NCBI RefSeq assembly: GCF_025751555.1
Contig: NZ_JAOWLB010000004.1
Span: 186,001 to 250,000 of the forward strand
Direction of reading: 5' to 3'
From: Ruegeria aquimaris
GTDB taxonomy: Bacteria > Pseudomonadota > Alphaproteobacteria > Rhodobacterales > Rhodobacteraceae
Length of the DNA stretch: 64,000 nt
The stretch's first letter is position 1; each line of letters opens with the position of its first letter. The notes below the pieces were generated by a model. It did no database searches. It was not told where the DNA came from and saw nothing but the letters and a program-made list of their open reading frames with translations. Made by a program: the position numbers and the translations under genes. Below, piece by piece: positions 1 to 8,332 of the stretch.

Positions 1-485
1 CCCGCGACATGGCGGTGGTGACCCTGCTTTATGGCTGTGGCCTGCGGATCTCCGAGGCGCTGACGCTGACCGGTCACGACGCGCCGCTGCCCGCGACGCT
101 GCGCATTCGCGGCAAGGGCGGCAAAGAGCGGCTGGTGCCGGTGATCCCCGCCGCGCGCGACGCGGTCGACACCTATCTGCGCCTCTGCCCCTGGCCGCAG
201 GAGGTCAACGGGCCGCTTTTCCGCGGTGTCCGTGGCGGCGCGCTGAACGCGCGCACCATCCAGTCGGTGGTGGCGCGGGCGCGGATGCAGCTAGGCCTGC
301 CCTCGACCGCCACGCCGCACGCGATGCGCCACAGCTTTGCCACCCACCTGCTGGAAGCGGGCGGCGACCTGCGCGCGATCCAGGAATTGCTGGGCCATGC
401 CTCGCTGTCGACAACCCAGGCCTATACCGCCGTTAACACCGCGCATCTTATGGATGTCTACAACCGCACCCATCCAAAAGCGTGA
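1..485 (+). CDS. xerC: Tyrosine recombinase XerC, C-terminal part (5' end outside window)
   Basis: C-terminal catalytic half of a tyrosine site-specific recombinase of the XerC/XerD type, which resolves chromosome dimers at dif with its partner Xer protein at the septum. The frame is open from the first base of the window, so the N-terminal core-binding domain lies outside. Visible catalytic elements in order: the Arg in GCGLRISEAL, the beta-hairpin Lys in RGKGGKERLVP, the HxxR box HAMRHSFATH, the His in LLGHASLSTTQ, and the nucleophilic Tyr in the following QAYT. The gene ends in TGA and is followed 65 bases later by pcs on the same strand. XerC is preferred to XerD or a phage integrase because of the chromosomal-type motifs and housekeeping neighbours, but the split between C and D is not provable from this fragment. 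Confidence 0.9.
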   Translation, partial: RDMAVVTLLYGCGLRISEALTLTGHDAPLPATLRIRGKGGKERLVPVIPAARDAVDTYLRLCPWPQEVNGPLFRGVRGGALNARTIQSVVARARMQLGLPSTATPHAMRHSFATHLLEAGGDLRAIQELLGHASLSTTQAYTAVNTAHLMDVYNRTHPKA

Positions 486-550
486 CGTCGAAGCGGGCCG
501 GGCCGCGATCTCGGTTTGCATGATGGCGGATTTTCCGTCATGAGGAGGGC

Positions 551-1258
551 ATGACTCCTCAACTCCGCGCCCTCTTCGTCCATCTCTTCACTGCCACTGG
601 CGCCGTCTTCTCGATGCTGGCGATGCTGGCGGCGGTGGATGCCAAATGGGATCTGATGTTTCTCTGGCTGGTCGTGGCCTTTGTGGTCGATGGAATCGAC
701 GGGCCGCTGGCGCGGAAGTATCACGTCAAGACCTATGCGCCCGAGTTCGACGGGGTGCTGTTGGACCTGATCATCGACTATCTGACCTATGTGTTCATCC
801 CCGCATTTGCCCTGTTCAAATCCGGGCTGATGGACGGCTGGACCGGCTGGTTCGCGATCATCGTCATCACCTTCGCCAGCGCAATGTATTTCGCCGACAC
901 GCGGATGAAGACCAAGGACAACTCGTTCTCCGGATTTCCGGGCTGCTGGAACATGGTGGTTCTGGTGGTCTTTGCGCTGGAGCCCAATTTCTGGGTCAGC
1001 CTGGTGCTGGTGACCGTGCTGGCGGTGGCGATGTTCCTGCCGCTGAAATTCGTGCATCCGGTGCGGACCAAGCGCTGGCGCAAGGTGACCCTGCCAATGG
1101 CGCTGGCCTGGACCTTCTTTGCGGGCTGGGCGGCCTGGGTCGGGTTCCATCCCGAAAGCTGGGCGCATTGGGGGCTGGTGGTGACCAGCATCTACCTGAT
1201 CTTCGCGGGCATCGCCCAGATGATCATTCCCGAGAAAGACACAGCCAGTCCGTTCTGA
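551..1258 (+). CDS. pcs: Phosphatidylcholine synthase
   Basis: Integral membrane CDP-alcohol phosphatidyltransferase that condenses CDP-diacylglycerol with choline to make phosphatidylcholine in one step. At 235 residues it has the usual family length. Residues 50-76 carry the Pcs version of the signature, D50-G51-x2-A54-R55-x12-G68-x3-D72-x3-D76; the 12-residue spacing distinguishes Pcs from ordinary CDP-alcohol transferases with x8. Six to eight hydrophobic segments follow. A strong AGGAGG lies just upstream of the ATG. It stands alone after xerC and converges on the decayed methyltransferase reading the other way. Confidence 0.93.
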   Translation: MTPQLRALFVHLFTATGAVFSMLAMLAAVDAKWDLMFLWLVVAFVVDGIDGPLARKYHVKTYAPEFDGVLLDLIIDYLTYVFIPAFALFKSGLMDGWTGWFAIIVITFASAMYFADTRMKTKDNSFSGFPGCWNMVVLVVFALEPNFWVSLVLVTVLAVAMFLPLKFVHPVRTKRWRKVTLPMALAWTFFAGWAAWVGFHPESWAHWGLVVTSIYLIFAGIAQMIIPEKDTASPF

Positions 1259-1259
1259 C

Positions 1260-1589
1260 CCTGGCGGCGCGGTTTTCCGGCTGGACCGAGGTCAGCCCGG
1301 TGCGGCAGCGCAGGATGGTCAGGCCATGCCGTTCCGCGTGATGGGCCAGAGCGGTCGTGTCGATGGCGAACCCGGGCCGGTCCGGCGGCGTCGGCCCATG
1401 GCGCGCCAGTCAGGCCGCGTCGCGGCCTGTCCCCGCCCCGATGTCCAGCGCCGGTCCGGGCGGCGGCGGCAGGAGATCGGCCACCGGCGCAAGGATCTGC
1501 GACGAGAACAGCGCCTCGAACCGCGCGATCAACCCGGGTGCGGCCGTCTGATAGCCGGCCAGAACCCGGGCGACCGTGTCACATGACAT
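1260..1589 (-). pseudogene. SAM-dependent methyltransferase remnant (nonsense plus internal deletion)
   Basis: Reading leftward from an ATG at 1589, which overlaps the end of the GreA-like gene by 11 bases, there are 59 codons ending in the methyltransferase motif I (LDIGAGTGRDAA) followed directly by TGA at 1412-1410. The family normally has Trp (TGG) at this point, so a single base change explains the stop. The same frame stays open beyond it: LARHGPTPPDRPGF, then a segment ending SVQPENRAARV that looks like the C-terminal end of such enzymes. The central SAM-binding and substrate part (about 80-90 residues by family comparison) is missing. The junction lies in a RHG-like stretch that occurs twice in the family, which suggests deletion between short repeats. 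The right-hand limit (1260) is approximate. Confidence 0.72.
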
Positions 1590-2037
1590 CGTCGATGACG
1601 ACCTCGGCTCCGTTATGGGTAAAGCTCTCGCCCGCCTTCAACCCGGCCATCGCCAGGTAAATCGGGCTCTGCGTCGAGATGCCCATATAGGTCTTGCCAT
1701 TGGCCTCGAACCGGGTGGTCGAGACGCAGACGATGAAGTTGCGGCCGCCAAACGATACCGCAGCCCCGGGACGCACCGTGTCGGTCAGCGCGAAATCGGT
1801 ATTCTCGATCGCGTCAACCTTGGCATGGTGCGCCTGCACCGGGGCGTCAAAGGCGGCGGCCAGGTCGCGGCTCTCGCGCGAGGCGACGAGGTCGTCCTTG
1901 TCATGCACCTCGCGCTCGTCCAGCTGCGATTCCTTGAGATAGGCCTCGTAATGGGCCTTGGCCGCGGCCAGTTCGGCGGCCTCCAGCGACATCAGCTTGT
2001 CGTGCACGGCCTGTTTCAGAACGGCGCGGTCGGTCAT
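1579..2037 (-). CDS. GreA/GreB-family transcription elongation factor-like protein
   Basis: 152-residue protein with an N-terminal helical coiled-coil-like segment (residues ~8-75) rich in charged residues, and a C-terminal FKBP-like beta domain (PGAAVSFGGRNFIVCVSTT to the end) of the GreA/GreB type. Classical factors bind the RNA polymerase secondary channel and stimulate cleavage of backtracked transcripts; members with divergent coiled-coil tips may instead compete with them. It is not the standard 156-158 residue GreA of alphaproteobacteria, since the canonical N-terminal PMT motif is absent, so it is probably a second, lineage-specific paralogue. The ATG at 2037 has a GGAGA-type site upstream. 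The methyltransferase remnant overlaps its 3' end. Confidence 0.75.
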   Translation of the reverse strand: MTDRAVLKQAVHDKLMSLEAAELAAAKAHYEAYLKESQLDEREVHDKDDLVASRESRDLAAAFDAPVQAHHAKVDAIENTDFALTDTVRPGAAVSFGGRNFIVCVSTTRFEANGKTYMGISTQSPIYLAMAGLKAGESFTHNGAEVVIDDVM

Positions 2038-2104
2038 GGGCGTCTCCTTGCTCTTCTCCGGCGGTTATCTGGCCGGGCTGCGGGTCAGATTGCCTTGATC
2101 TGGG

Positions 2105-2557
2105 TCAGATGAGCAAGCCCGCAGCGCCTTCGAGTCGCAAAAGAGCCACTTTTGTCTCCACCCCGCCGGCGCCGGAAAACCCGGTCAGCCCCCTGGCACC
2201 CATCACCCGATGGCAGGGAATGATCACCGGGATCGGATTGCCGCCGCAACACTGGCCCACCGCCTGCGCCGAGGAGCCCAGGTCGCGGGCGATTTCGCCA
2301 TAGGTGCGGGTATAGCCAAAGGGGATGGCGATCATCGCGTCACAGACTGCGCGTTGCAGGGCCGAGCCGCGCACCCGCAGCGGCAGGTCAAAGGTCTCTC
2401 GCGCGCCTTGGAAATACGCGGTCAACTGCGCCGCCGCCTGGTCGAGCAGCGGCGTGTGGTCCGAGCCGCCCTGCCCCCATGTGGCACGGGTGATCGCGCC
2501 CTCCTCCTCGGTCAGGACAAAGGCGCCGGTGGGCGTATCTACGGTCAGGCTGGGCAT
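2105..2557 (-). CDS. ogt: Methylated-DNA--protein-cysteine methyltransferase
   Basis: Suicidal DNA repair protein that moves the alkyl group from O6-alkylguanine to its own cysteine. The active-site motif IPCHRV is present (Cys115 from the chosen start), preceded by the helix-turn-helix part (FGYTRTYGEIA) and the hinge GGNPIPVIIPCHR. The open frame extends upstream to 2620, but the first 21 residues are Arg/Gly/Pro-rich and unlike the family; the internal ATG at 2557 gives a 150-residue protein starting MPSLTVDTP, the usual Ogt layout, so I chose it. No Ada-type regulatory domain is fused. It sits between the GreA-like gene and a copy of the dispersed intergenic repeat. Confidence 0.9.
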   Translation of the reverse strand: MPSLTVDTPTGAFVLTEEEGAITRATWGQGGSDHTPLLDQAAAQLTAYFQGARETFDLPLRVRGSALQRAVCDAMIAIPFGYTRTYGEIARDLGSSAQAVGQCCGGNPIPVIIPCHRVMGARGLTGFSGAGGVETKVALLRLEGAAGLLI

Positions 2558-2621
2558 ATCCCGACCATGGCCGTGCCCGGGTCCCGGCGCAAGAGGCGAC
2601 CGCGCCAATCGCCTCTTCATT

Positions 2622-2692
2622 TCGCCGGAAATACTCCGGGGGGTCCGGGGGGGCAGCGCCCCCCGGCCAGTCGCCGCCGTCAGGCGGCGAAA
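2622..2692. repeat. Dispersed intergenic repeat, copy A
   Basis: Between ogt and the DmpA-type peptidase gene. It starts with 'ttcgccggaaatactccggg', then a hairpin built on GGGGGGCAGCGCCCCCC (about 2648-2665), then a second perfect 8-bp stem with loop GTCA (2671-2690). The same core recurs at 8755, 44697 and 52812, always just after a stop codon. It probably ends transcription or is a mobile short repeat. Confidence 0.75.
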
Positions 2693-2699
2693 CCCGGGA

Positions 2700-3662
2700 T
2701 CAAAGCTTCAGCCCCGCCACCCGGTTGGGCCGGTCGTGGCGGGCATCATACCCCTCCATGTCCCCCGCCATCAGAAGCGCGTTCAGGATGGCTTCCTCCG
2801 CCGCCTCGATCACCGCCTCGAACAGGGGCGAGCAAGCGTCATTGGCCAGGGGCGCGCCGGGCCCCACCGAAAAGGCCAGCGCGTAATCGCCCGATCCGTT
2901 CGACAGCGACGAGCCGATGCGCGCCAGCCCGGCAAAGCTGCGGCTGGCGAGACGGGTCAGGTTGCGGGACGACAGCGGCGCGTCGGTGGCGATCACCAGC
3001 ACGATGGACCCATCACCATCCACCTCGGGCACGCCCGCGACGGGACGCCCGTCCACCCGCAGGGTGCCGCCGAAATTGGCCTGGACCAGCACGCCCAGCA
3101 TATGTTCGCTCACCCGCCGCGAGGCGGTGCCGATCCCGCCTTTCAGGCCAAAGGAGATGGTACCCGTCCCCGCCCCCACCGTGCCCTCGGCCACCGGGCC
3201 GGGGCGGGCGTTCGCCAGTGCCGCCCGCATCTCTTCCACCGTGGGCCGGGCCGCACGGATGTCATTGAGACGCCCGTCATTGGTCTCGCCCACCACCGCG
3301 TTGATCGAGGTGACATGTGCATTGTCCGGCTGCGCCAGCGTATGGCGCACCAGCGCCTCGACCCCGCGACCCACCGCCAGCGTGTTGGTGAGCAGAATGG
3401 GCGTTTCGATCTCGCCCAGTTCCTGCACCTGGGTGGCGCCCGCGAACTTGCCGAACCCGTTCAGCACCGACAGGCCCGCGCGGGGTCGATCGGCAAACAC
3501 ATTGCCCGGATGCGGCAGGATGGCGGTGGCGCCGGTGCGGGTGCGCTCGCCTTCGATCAGGGTCACGTGGCCGACGGCCACCCGCCCCACATCGGTGATC
3601 GCGTTTAGCGGACCGGGCGTGAACCGCCCGATCACAAGGCCCAGATCACGGGCGCGGGGCAT
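2700..3662 (-). CDS. P1/S58 family peptidase (DmpA/BapA-like aminopeptidase)
   Basis: 320-residue Ntn-type hydrolase of the DmpA family: D-/L-aminopeptidases and beta-peptidyl aminopeptidases that mature by self-cleavage in front of the catalytic serine. The conserved cleavage region reads SNGSGD, placing the nucleophile at about Ser257, close to Ser250 of DmpA. N-terminal landmarks of the family (NAITDVGRVAVGH, GATAILPHPGN, GFGKFAGATQVQELGEIETPI) are all present. The longer open frame begins inside ileS; the ATG at 3662 lies one base after the ileS stop (TGAGATG), so it is almost certainly co-translated with ileS and is the better start. No signal peptide, so a cytoplasmic peptidase. Substrate cannot be told from sequence. 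Confidence 0.88.
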   Translation of the reverse strand: MPRARDLGLVIGRFTPGPLNAITDVGRVAVGHVTLIEGERTRTGATAILPHPGNVFADRPRAGLSVLNGFGKFAGATQVQELGEIETPILLTNTLAVGRGVEALVRHTLAQPDNAHVTSINAVVGETNDGRLNDIRAARPTVEEMRAALANARPGPVAEGTVGAGTGTISFGLKGGIGTASRRVSEHMLGVLVQANFGGTLRVDGRPVAGVPEVDGDGSIVLVIATDAPLSSRNLTRLASRSFAGLARIGSSLSNGSGDYALAFSVGPGAPLANDACSPLFEAVIEAAEEAILNALLMAGDMEGYDARHDRPNRVAGLKL

Positions 3663-3663
3663 C

Positions 3664-6651
3664 TCAGCCCAGCGCCGCGTCGCAGCGGCCGCAGACGCCC
3701 GCATGGGCGTGGCGGCCGACATCGGGCAGGATCTTCCAGCAGCGCTGGCATTTCTCGCCCTCGGCCATTTCGAACACCACGCCGACGCCCTCGATCTCGG
3801 GCAGGCGGAAGGCCTCGGAGGGTGCCGGATCGCCGGTCACCGTCAGGCCCGAGGTGATGCAGAGATCGTCCATGTCGATCCCGGCGAGCAATTCACGCAG
3901 GCCCGCATCCTCGACATGCACCACCGGCGCCGCCTCAAGGCTCGACCCGATGACCTTGTCGCGACGCTGGATTTCCAGCGCCGAGGTCACCACCCGGCGC
4001 ACCCGGCGGATGCGGGCAACGCGCGCCTCCAGCTCGGCATCGCGCCAGTTGGCGGGTGTGCCGGGGAAATCGACCAGGTGGACCGAGCTGTCCTCGCCCG
4101 GATAACGCTCCAGCCAGACCTCTTCCATGGTGAACACCAGCACCGGCGCCAGCCAGGTGGTCAGGCGGTGGAACAGCAGGTCGAGCACGGTGCGTGCCGC
4201 CCGGCGCCGCGTCGTGTCGCCGTCGCAATAGAGCACGTCCTTGCGGATATCGAAGTAGAAGGCCGACAGGTCCACGGTGGCGAAGTTGAACACCGCGCTA
4301 TAGACGCCCTGGAAGTCGAAACCGGCATAGCCCTTGCGCACCTGCTCATCCAGCTCGGCCATGCGGCTCAGCACCCAGCGTTCCAGCGGCGGCATTTCGG
4401 CCGGGTCCGTGACCCGGTCGGCCTCGGTGAAATCCGAGAGCGAGCCTAGCATGAAACGCATCGTGTTGCGCAGCCGGCGATAGCTGTCGGCCACGCCTTT
4501 CAGGATCTCGGGCCCGATGCGCTGGTCGGCGGTATAGTCGGTCTGCGCCACCCAGAGCCGCAGGATATCGGCGCCATATTGCTTGACCACCTCGTCGGGC
4601 ACGATGGTGTTGCCCAGCGACTTGGACATTTTCATGCCCTTCTCGTCGAGGGTGAAGCCATGCGTGACCACGTTGCGATAGGGCGCGCGGCCCAGCGTGC
4701 CGCAAGCCTGCAACAGCGAGGAATGGAACCAGCCGCGATGCTGGTCGGTGCCCTCCATGTAGACATCGGCGATGCCGTCCTCGGTACCGTCAGCGCGGTC
4801 GCGCAGCACAAAGGCATGGGTCGAGCCGCTGTCGAACCAGACGTCGAGCACGTCGAACACCTGATCCCATTCGTCGGCCTTGTAGTCATTACCCAGGAAG
4901 CGTTCCTTTGCCCCCTCGGCATACCAGCAATCGGCGCCTTCGGCCTCGAAGGCCGCAAAGATGCGGGCGTTGACGGCCGGATCGCGCAGCAGGAAATCCG
5001 GGTCGGTCGGCAGCGCGCCCTTGCGGGTGAAACACGTGAGCGGCACGCCCCAGGCACGTTGGCGCGACAGCACCCAGTCGGGCCGCGCCTCGATCATCGA
5101 GTAGAGCCGGTTGCGCCCCGTCAGCGGGGTGAACTTCACCAGCTGGTCGATCGAGGTCAGCGCGCGTTCGCGGATGGTCTTGCCATAGGTATCCTGCCCG
5201 TCATTGACGGGACGGTCGACGCTGGCGAACCATTGCGGCGTGTTGCGATAGATGATCGGCGCCTTCGACCGCCAGCTATGCGGGTACGAATGCTTGATCT
5301 TGCCACGCGCGAGCAGACCGCCCACCTCGACCAGCTTGTCGATCACCGCCTTGTTGGCGTCGCCCTCACCGCCCTTGCGGTTGAGGATGTACTTGCCGCC
5401 GAAAAACGGCAGATCGGCGCGGAACGAGCCATCGTCCATCACATTATAGGTGATGACCTGCTCCAGCATGCCCAGATCGCGATAAAGCTCGAATTCCTCC
5501 ATCCCGTGGGAGGGGGCGCAATGGACAAAGCCGGTGCCCTCGGTATCGGTCACGAACTCGGCGGCGCGGAAATCGCGGATATCGTCCCATTCGCCATTGC
5601 CGCCGTCAGCACCATGCAGCGGGTGGGTCAGTACCAATCCGGCCAATTGTTCGGCTGGTACATCGCGTACCCGGCGATACATGTCTGGCTCCAGCCGGGC
5701 GCGACGCATCACGTCATCCGCCAACTTGTCGGCAAGGATAAACTTGTCGCCCACCGACGCCCAGCACTCGTCCGGTGTACCGTTGACCTCGTAGAGGCCG
5801 TAGGCAATATCCTTGCCAAACACCACCGCCTTGTTCGACGGGATGGTCCAAGGAGTGGTAGTCCAGATTACTACGAAAGCACCATTCAAATCTTGATACT
5901 TTGTTGTATCCGGTTTCGTCGCCTTTTCGTCGCCCTTCGCCGGTGGCGTCATGTCAAGCGCCACGTAACCTTCAACCCGGAACTTCACCCAGATGGTGAA
6001 GCTTTCCTTGTCGTGATACTCGACCTCGGCCTCGGCCAGCGCGGTCTGTTCGATGGGCGACCACATCACGGGTTTCGAGCCCTGATAAAGCGTGCCGTTC
6101 ATCAGGAATTTCATGAACTCGTCGGCGATCACCGCCTCGGCGTGATAATCCATCGTCACATAGGGATCGGCCCAGTTGCCGGTGATGCCCAGGCGCTTGA
6201 ATTCCTCGCGCTGGATGTCGATCCAGCCCTCGGCAAAGCGGCGGCATTCCTGGCGGAACTCGACGACGTTGACGTCATCCTTGCTCTTGCCCTTCTTGCG
6301 GTACTGTTCCTCGATCTTCCATTCGATGGGAAGGCCATGACAGTCCCAGCCGGGCACATAGCGCGCGTCGAACCCCATCATCTGGTGGCTGCGCACGATC
6401 ATGTCCTTGATCGTCTTGTTCAACGCGTGGCCGATATGCAGGTGGCCGTTGGCGTAGGGAGGGCCGTCATGCAGGGTAAAGGGCGCGCGGCCCGTTTTCT
6501 CGCGCAGGCGGTCATAGACGCCGATCTTCTCCCAGCGCTCCAGCCACTGCGGCTCGCGCGCGGGCAGTCCGGCGCGCATCGGGAAGTCGGTTTTCGGCAG
6601 GTTCAGCGTGTCTTTGTATTCGGGCGTTTCAGCGGTCTTGTCGGCGCACAT
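3664..6651 (-). CDS. ileS: Isoleucyl-tRNA synthetase
   Basis: Class I aminoacyl-tRNA synthetase of 995 residues that charges tRNA-Ile and edits misactivated valine. The ATP-binding HIGH motif is at residues 72-75 (HLHIGHAL) and KMSKS at 674-678 (GMKMSKSLGN). The CP1 editing domain lies between, and contains a lineage-specific Lys/Asp-rich insertion near residues 235-250. The C-terminal zinc ribbon is complete (CQRCW and CGRC in the last 30 residues). The stop is one base from the start of the DmpA-like peptidase gene, implying translational coupling. Codon use around the insertion (5860-5930) is less GC-rich than the rest of the gene. Confidence 0.98.
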   Translation of the reverse strand: MCADKTAETPEYKDTLNLPKTDFPMRAGLPAREPQWLERWEKIGVYDRLREKTGRAPFTLHDGPPYANGHLHIGHALNKTIKDMIVRSHQMMGFDARYVPGWDCHGLPIEWKIEEQYRKKGKSKDDVNVVEFRQECRRFAEGWIDIQREEFKRLGITGNWADPYVTMDYHAEAVIADEFMKFLMNGTLYQGSKPVMWSPIEQTALAEAEVEYHDKESFTIWVKFRVEGYVALDMTPPAKGDEKATKPDTTKYQDLNGAFVVIWTTTPWTIPSNKAVVFGKDIAYGLYEVNGTPDECWASVGDKFILADKLADDVMRRARLEPDMYRRVRDVPAEQLAGLVLTHPLHGADGGNGEWDDIRDFRAAEFVTDTEGTGFVHCAPSHGMEEFELYRDLGMLEQVITYNVMDDGSFRADLPFFGGKYILNRKGGEGDANKAVIDKLVEVGGLLARGKIKHSYPHSWRSKAPIIYRNTPQWFASVDRPVNDGQDTYGKTIRERALTSIDQLVKFTPLTGRNRLYSMIEARPDWVLSRQRAWGVPLTCFTRKGALPTDPDFLLRDPAVNARIFAAFEAEGADCWYAEGAKERFLGNDYKADEWDQVFDVLDVWFDSGSTHAFVLRDRADGTEDGIADVYMEGTDQHRGWFHSSLLQACGTLGRAPYRNVVTHGFTLDEKGMKMSKSLGNTIVPDEVVKQYGADILRLWVAQTDYTADQRIGPEILKGVADSYRRLRNTMRFMLGSLSDFTEADRVTDPAEMPPLERWVLSRMAELDEQVRKGYAGFDFQGVYSAVFNFATVDLSAFYFDIRKDVLYCDGDTTRRRAARTVLDLLFHRLTTWLAPVLVFTMEEVWLERYPGEDSSVHLVDFPGTPANWRDAELEARVARIRRVRRVVTSALEIQRRDKVIGSSLEAAPVVHVEDAGLRELLAGIDMDDLCITSGLTVTGDPAPSEAFRLPEIEGVGVVFEMAEGEKCQRCWKILPDVGRHAHAGVCGRCDAALG

Positions 6652-6947
6652 CTCGGGCGTCCTCTGGCAAACATGTCGGTTGGGGAATATTCGGTTCGGT
6701 GCGATGGCTCAAGCACCTTTGCCCGGCGTCTCGATCTGGTCAGAGCGCCGGGGAGCTAATTCGAATAATGATGGCCGCGCGGTGGGTCATGGGCGCCTTA
6801 TAGGCAATTCGCGGGCGGGGTGAAAGCGCCGATATGACACAGCCGGATATCTTTGTCGGCGCAGGGCAACAAAGGCTTGCATTTCCGACACTTGCGGTCA
6901 GAACGGCGACTGGAAACCACCACACAAGCGCGCACAAAGACATAAGA

Positions 6948-7472
6948 ATGCTCAAACCGCTGTTTTCGATCGCTCCCCTGACACTCCTGCTGGCGCTGGC
7001 CGCCTGTACCGAGCCCACTCCGGCCGGCGGGCACAAGGCGCTGACCCTGTCCGATACGGTTCAACTGACCGCCACCGGTGCCTCGCCCGCGCCGGACAAG
7101 ATCACCCCGGTGCGGATCACCTTTCCCGACAGCCGCTCCTACTCTGCCGTGCCACCGGCCTTTCACCCCAAGACCTGCGAGTTGAGCAGCAGCCATTTCA
7201 CCGCCGTGGTGAATATCCCGGGACAGGTCAACCTGCCCTCTTACGGGGCAGGAACGCCACCGATGCGGGTGCGCTGCGTCTCCGATCAGTTCGCGTTTGA
7301 CGAGACGGTGAAGCCGGTGAACCTGACGCAGCAGGCCTATTCGACAGCGGCCGCGGCGCATATCCTTGTGGGGTACGGTCTGGTTGGCGCCGCTGTCACC
7401 GCCAGCCAGGCAAGCCAGCGGGACAAGTCGCAGGATGTATATGGGTATCCGCTGAAGATCGAGTTGCAGTAG
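6948..7472 (+). CDS. Putative lipoprotein of unknown function
   Basis: 174 residues from the ATG at 6948. The N-terminus is a lipoprotein signal (MLKPLF followed by a hydrophobic run and the lipobox LALAAC at residues 15-20), so the mature protein should be anchored at Cys20 and lie in the periplasm or outer membrane. The open frame extends to 6834, but that would bury the signal peptide behind 38 extra residues, so the later start is chosen. Two further cysteines (KTCELSS and RVRCVSD) might form a disulfide. A hydrophobic, Gly/Ala-rich stretch near residues 130-150 is followed by a polar tail. I recognise no catalytic motif. It converges on the VIT transporter gene with a 16-base gap. Confidence 0.75.
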   Translation: MLKPLFSIAPLTLLLALAACTEPTPAGGHKALTLSDTVQLTATGASPAPDKITPVRITFPDSRSYSAVPPAFHPKTCELSSSHFTAVVNIPGQVNLPSYGAGTPPMRVRCVSDQFAFDETVKPVNLTQQAYSTAAAAHILVGYGLVGAAVTASQASQRDKSQDVYGYPLKIELQ

Positions 7473-7488
7473 ACGGGCCGACACCGGC

Positions 7489-8199
7489 TCAGGCGTGGAA
7501 CAACAGCCCCACGCCATAGGCGATCAGCGCCGCCGCGCCGCCGATGGCCAGTGTCTCGAGCCCAGATCGCCACCAGGGCGCCAGCGACCAGAAGCTTTTC
7601 ATCGTGCCGATGGCAAAGAACACCGCCCCGGTCATCCAGGCCGAGACGGTGAACGCCTCGGCGATACCGAACAAAAAGGGCAGGAGTGGGATCATGCCCG
7701 CCACCAGAAAGGCCGCAAACGTCGCCAGCGCCGCCCGCATCGGATGGGGGTCGACGCTGCCCAGGCCGTATTCGCCCTCGATCATCAGCGCGACCCAGTT
7801 TTCCCGATTGGCGGTGATGGCGTCGGTGGCCTGATCCAGCACATCGCCCGACAGGCCCTTTTGCGCCAGGATCTCGCGCACCTCCAGCCGCTCGCCCTCG
7901 GGGTAGCGGGCGATATGGCGCTCTTCGACGACGCGCAGGCGGCGGATATTGTCCAGCTCGGCCTTGGTGCCCGAATAATTGCCCGCCGCCATGGAAAACC
8001 CGTCGGCCAGCACATTGGCCAGCCCCAGCGCCACGATGATGAAAGGCGACAGGCCCGCGCCCGCCACGCCCGCCACGATGGCGAATGTCGTCACCGAGCC
8101 GTCGATGCCGCCATAGACCACGTCGCGCAGCACCCCGCGCCCCGGTGGCGCGCCGATGCGGGCGGCAATGGCATCGGGTGAATGGCTGTGTTCCGGCAT
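7489..8199 (-). CDS. VIT1/CCC1-family iron/manganese transporter
   Basis: 236-residue membrane protein of the vacuolar iron transporter family, which exports Fe2+ or Mn2+ by H+ antiport. Family hallmarks: an N-terminal DVVYGGIDGSVTTFAIVAGV segment (TM1, with the conserved Asp/Gly pattern), the LADGFSMAAGNYSGTKAELD segment (TM2 and the start of the metal-binding domain), a Glu-rich cytoplasmic region (EERHIARYPEGERLEVREI) and three more membrane segments. Unlike MbfA of rhizobia it has no fused ferritin-like domain. It is transcribed divergently from a truncated globin, sharing a 133-bp promoter region; a joint role in handling iron or nitrosative stress is inference. Confidence 0.87.
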   Translation of the reverse strand: MPEHSHSPDAIAARIGAPPGRGVLRDVVYGGIDGSVTTFAIVAGVAGAGLSPFIIVALGLANVLADGFSMAAGNYSGTKAELDNIRRLRVVEERHIARYPEGERLEVREILAQKGLSGDVLDQATDAITANRENWVALMIEGEYGLGSVDPHPMRAALATFAAFLVAGMIPLLPFLFGIAEAFTVSAWMTGAVFFAIGTMKSFWSLAPWWRSGLETLAIGGAAALIAYGVGLLFHA

Positions 8200-8255
8200 G
8201 ACGCGTTCCCCTGGCTGGTTCTGAACACTCTGTACCGCAATTGGACCCCGCGACC

Positions 8256-8269
8256 TTGCGTCAGGTCAA
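8256..8269. promoter_or_regulatory. Candidate FNR/NnrR-type operator
   Basis: TTGCG-TCAG-GTCAA, a dyad with the 5-4-5 layout of Crp/Fnr-superfamily sites, lying 64 bp upstream of the truncated globin start in the divergent promoter region. TTGCG half sites are typical of NO-responsive NnrR; the second half (GTCAA) is closer to FNR. Only one of the two halves fits each consensus fully, so this is a candidate. Confidence 0.35.
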
Positions 8270-8332
8270 ACCGGCTTTGCACCGGCGCGGCAAGCGCCTA
8301 TATCCGACTGGTAAACTCAGGAATGCGTACCC

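Noticed and set aside
458-1168. Long minus-strand frame (236 codons) across pcs
   Set aside because: It is antisense to a clear phosphatidylcholine synthase gene with good start and family match; the composition is His/Gln-rich as expected for a shadow frame in GC-rich DNA.
2210-3608. Two plus-strand open frames of 352 and 427 codons over ogt and the DmpA-like gene
   Set aside because: Low-complexity Arg/Pro/Ala-rich products on the wrong strand of well-supported genes.
4579-6759. 726-codon plus-strand frame antisense to ileS
   Set aside because: ileS has all catalytic motifs and a complete zinc ribbon; the antisense frame is an effect of codon position bias.
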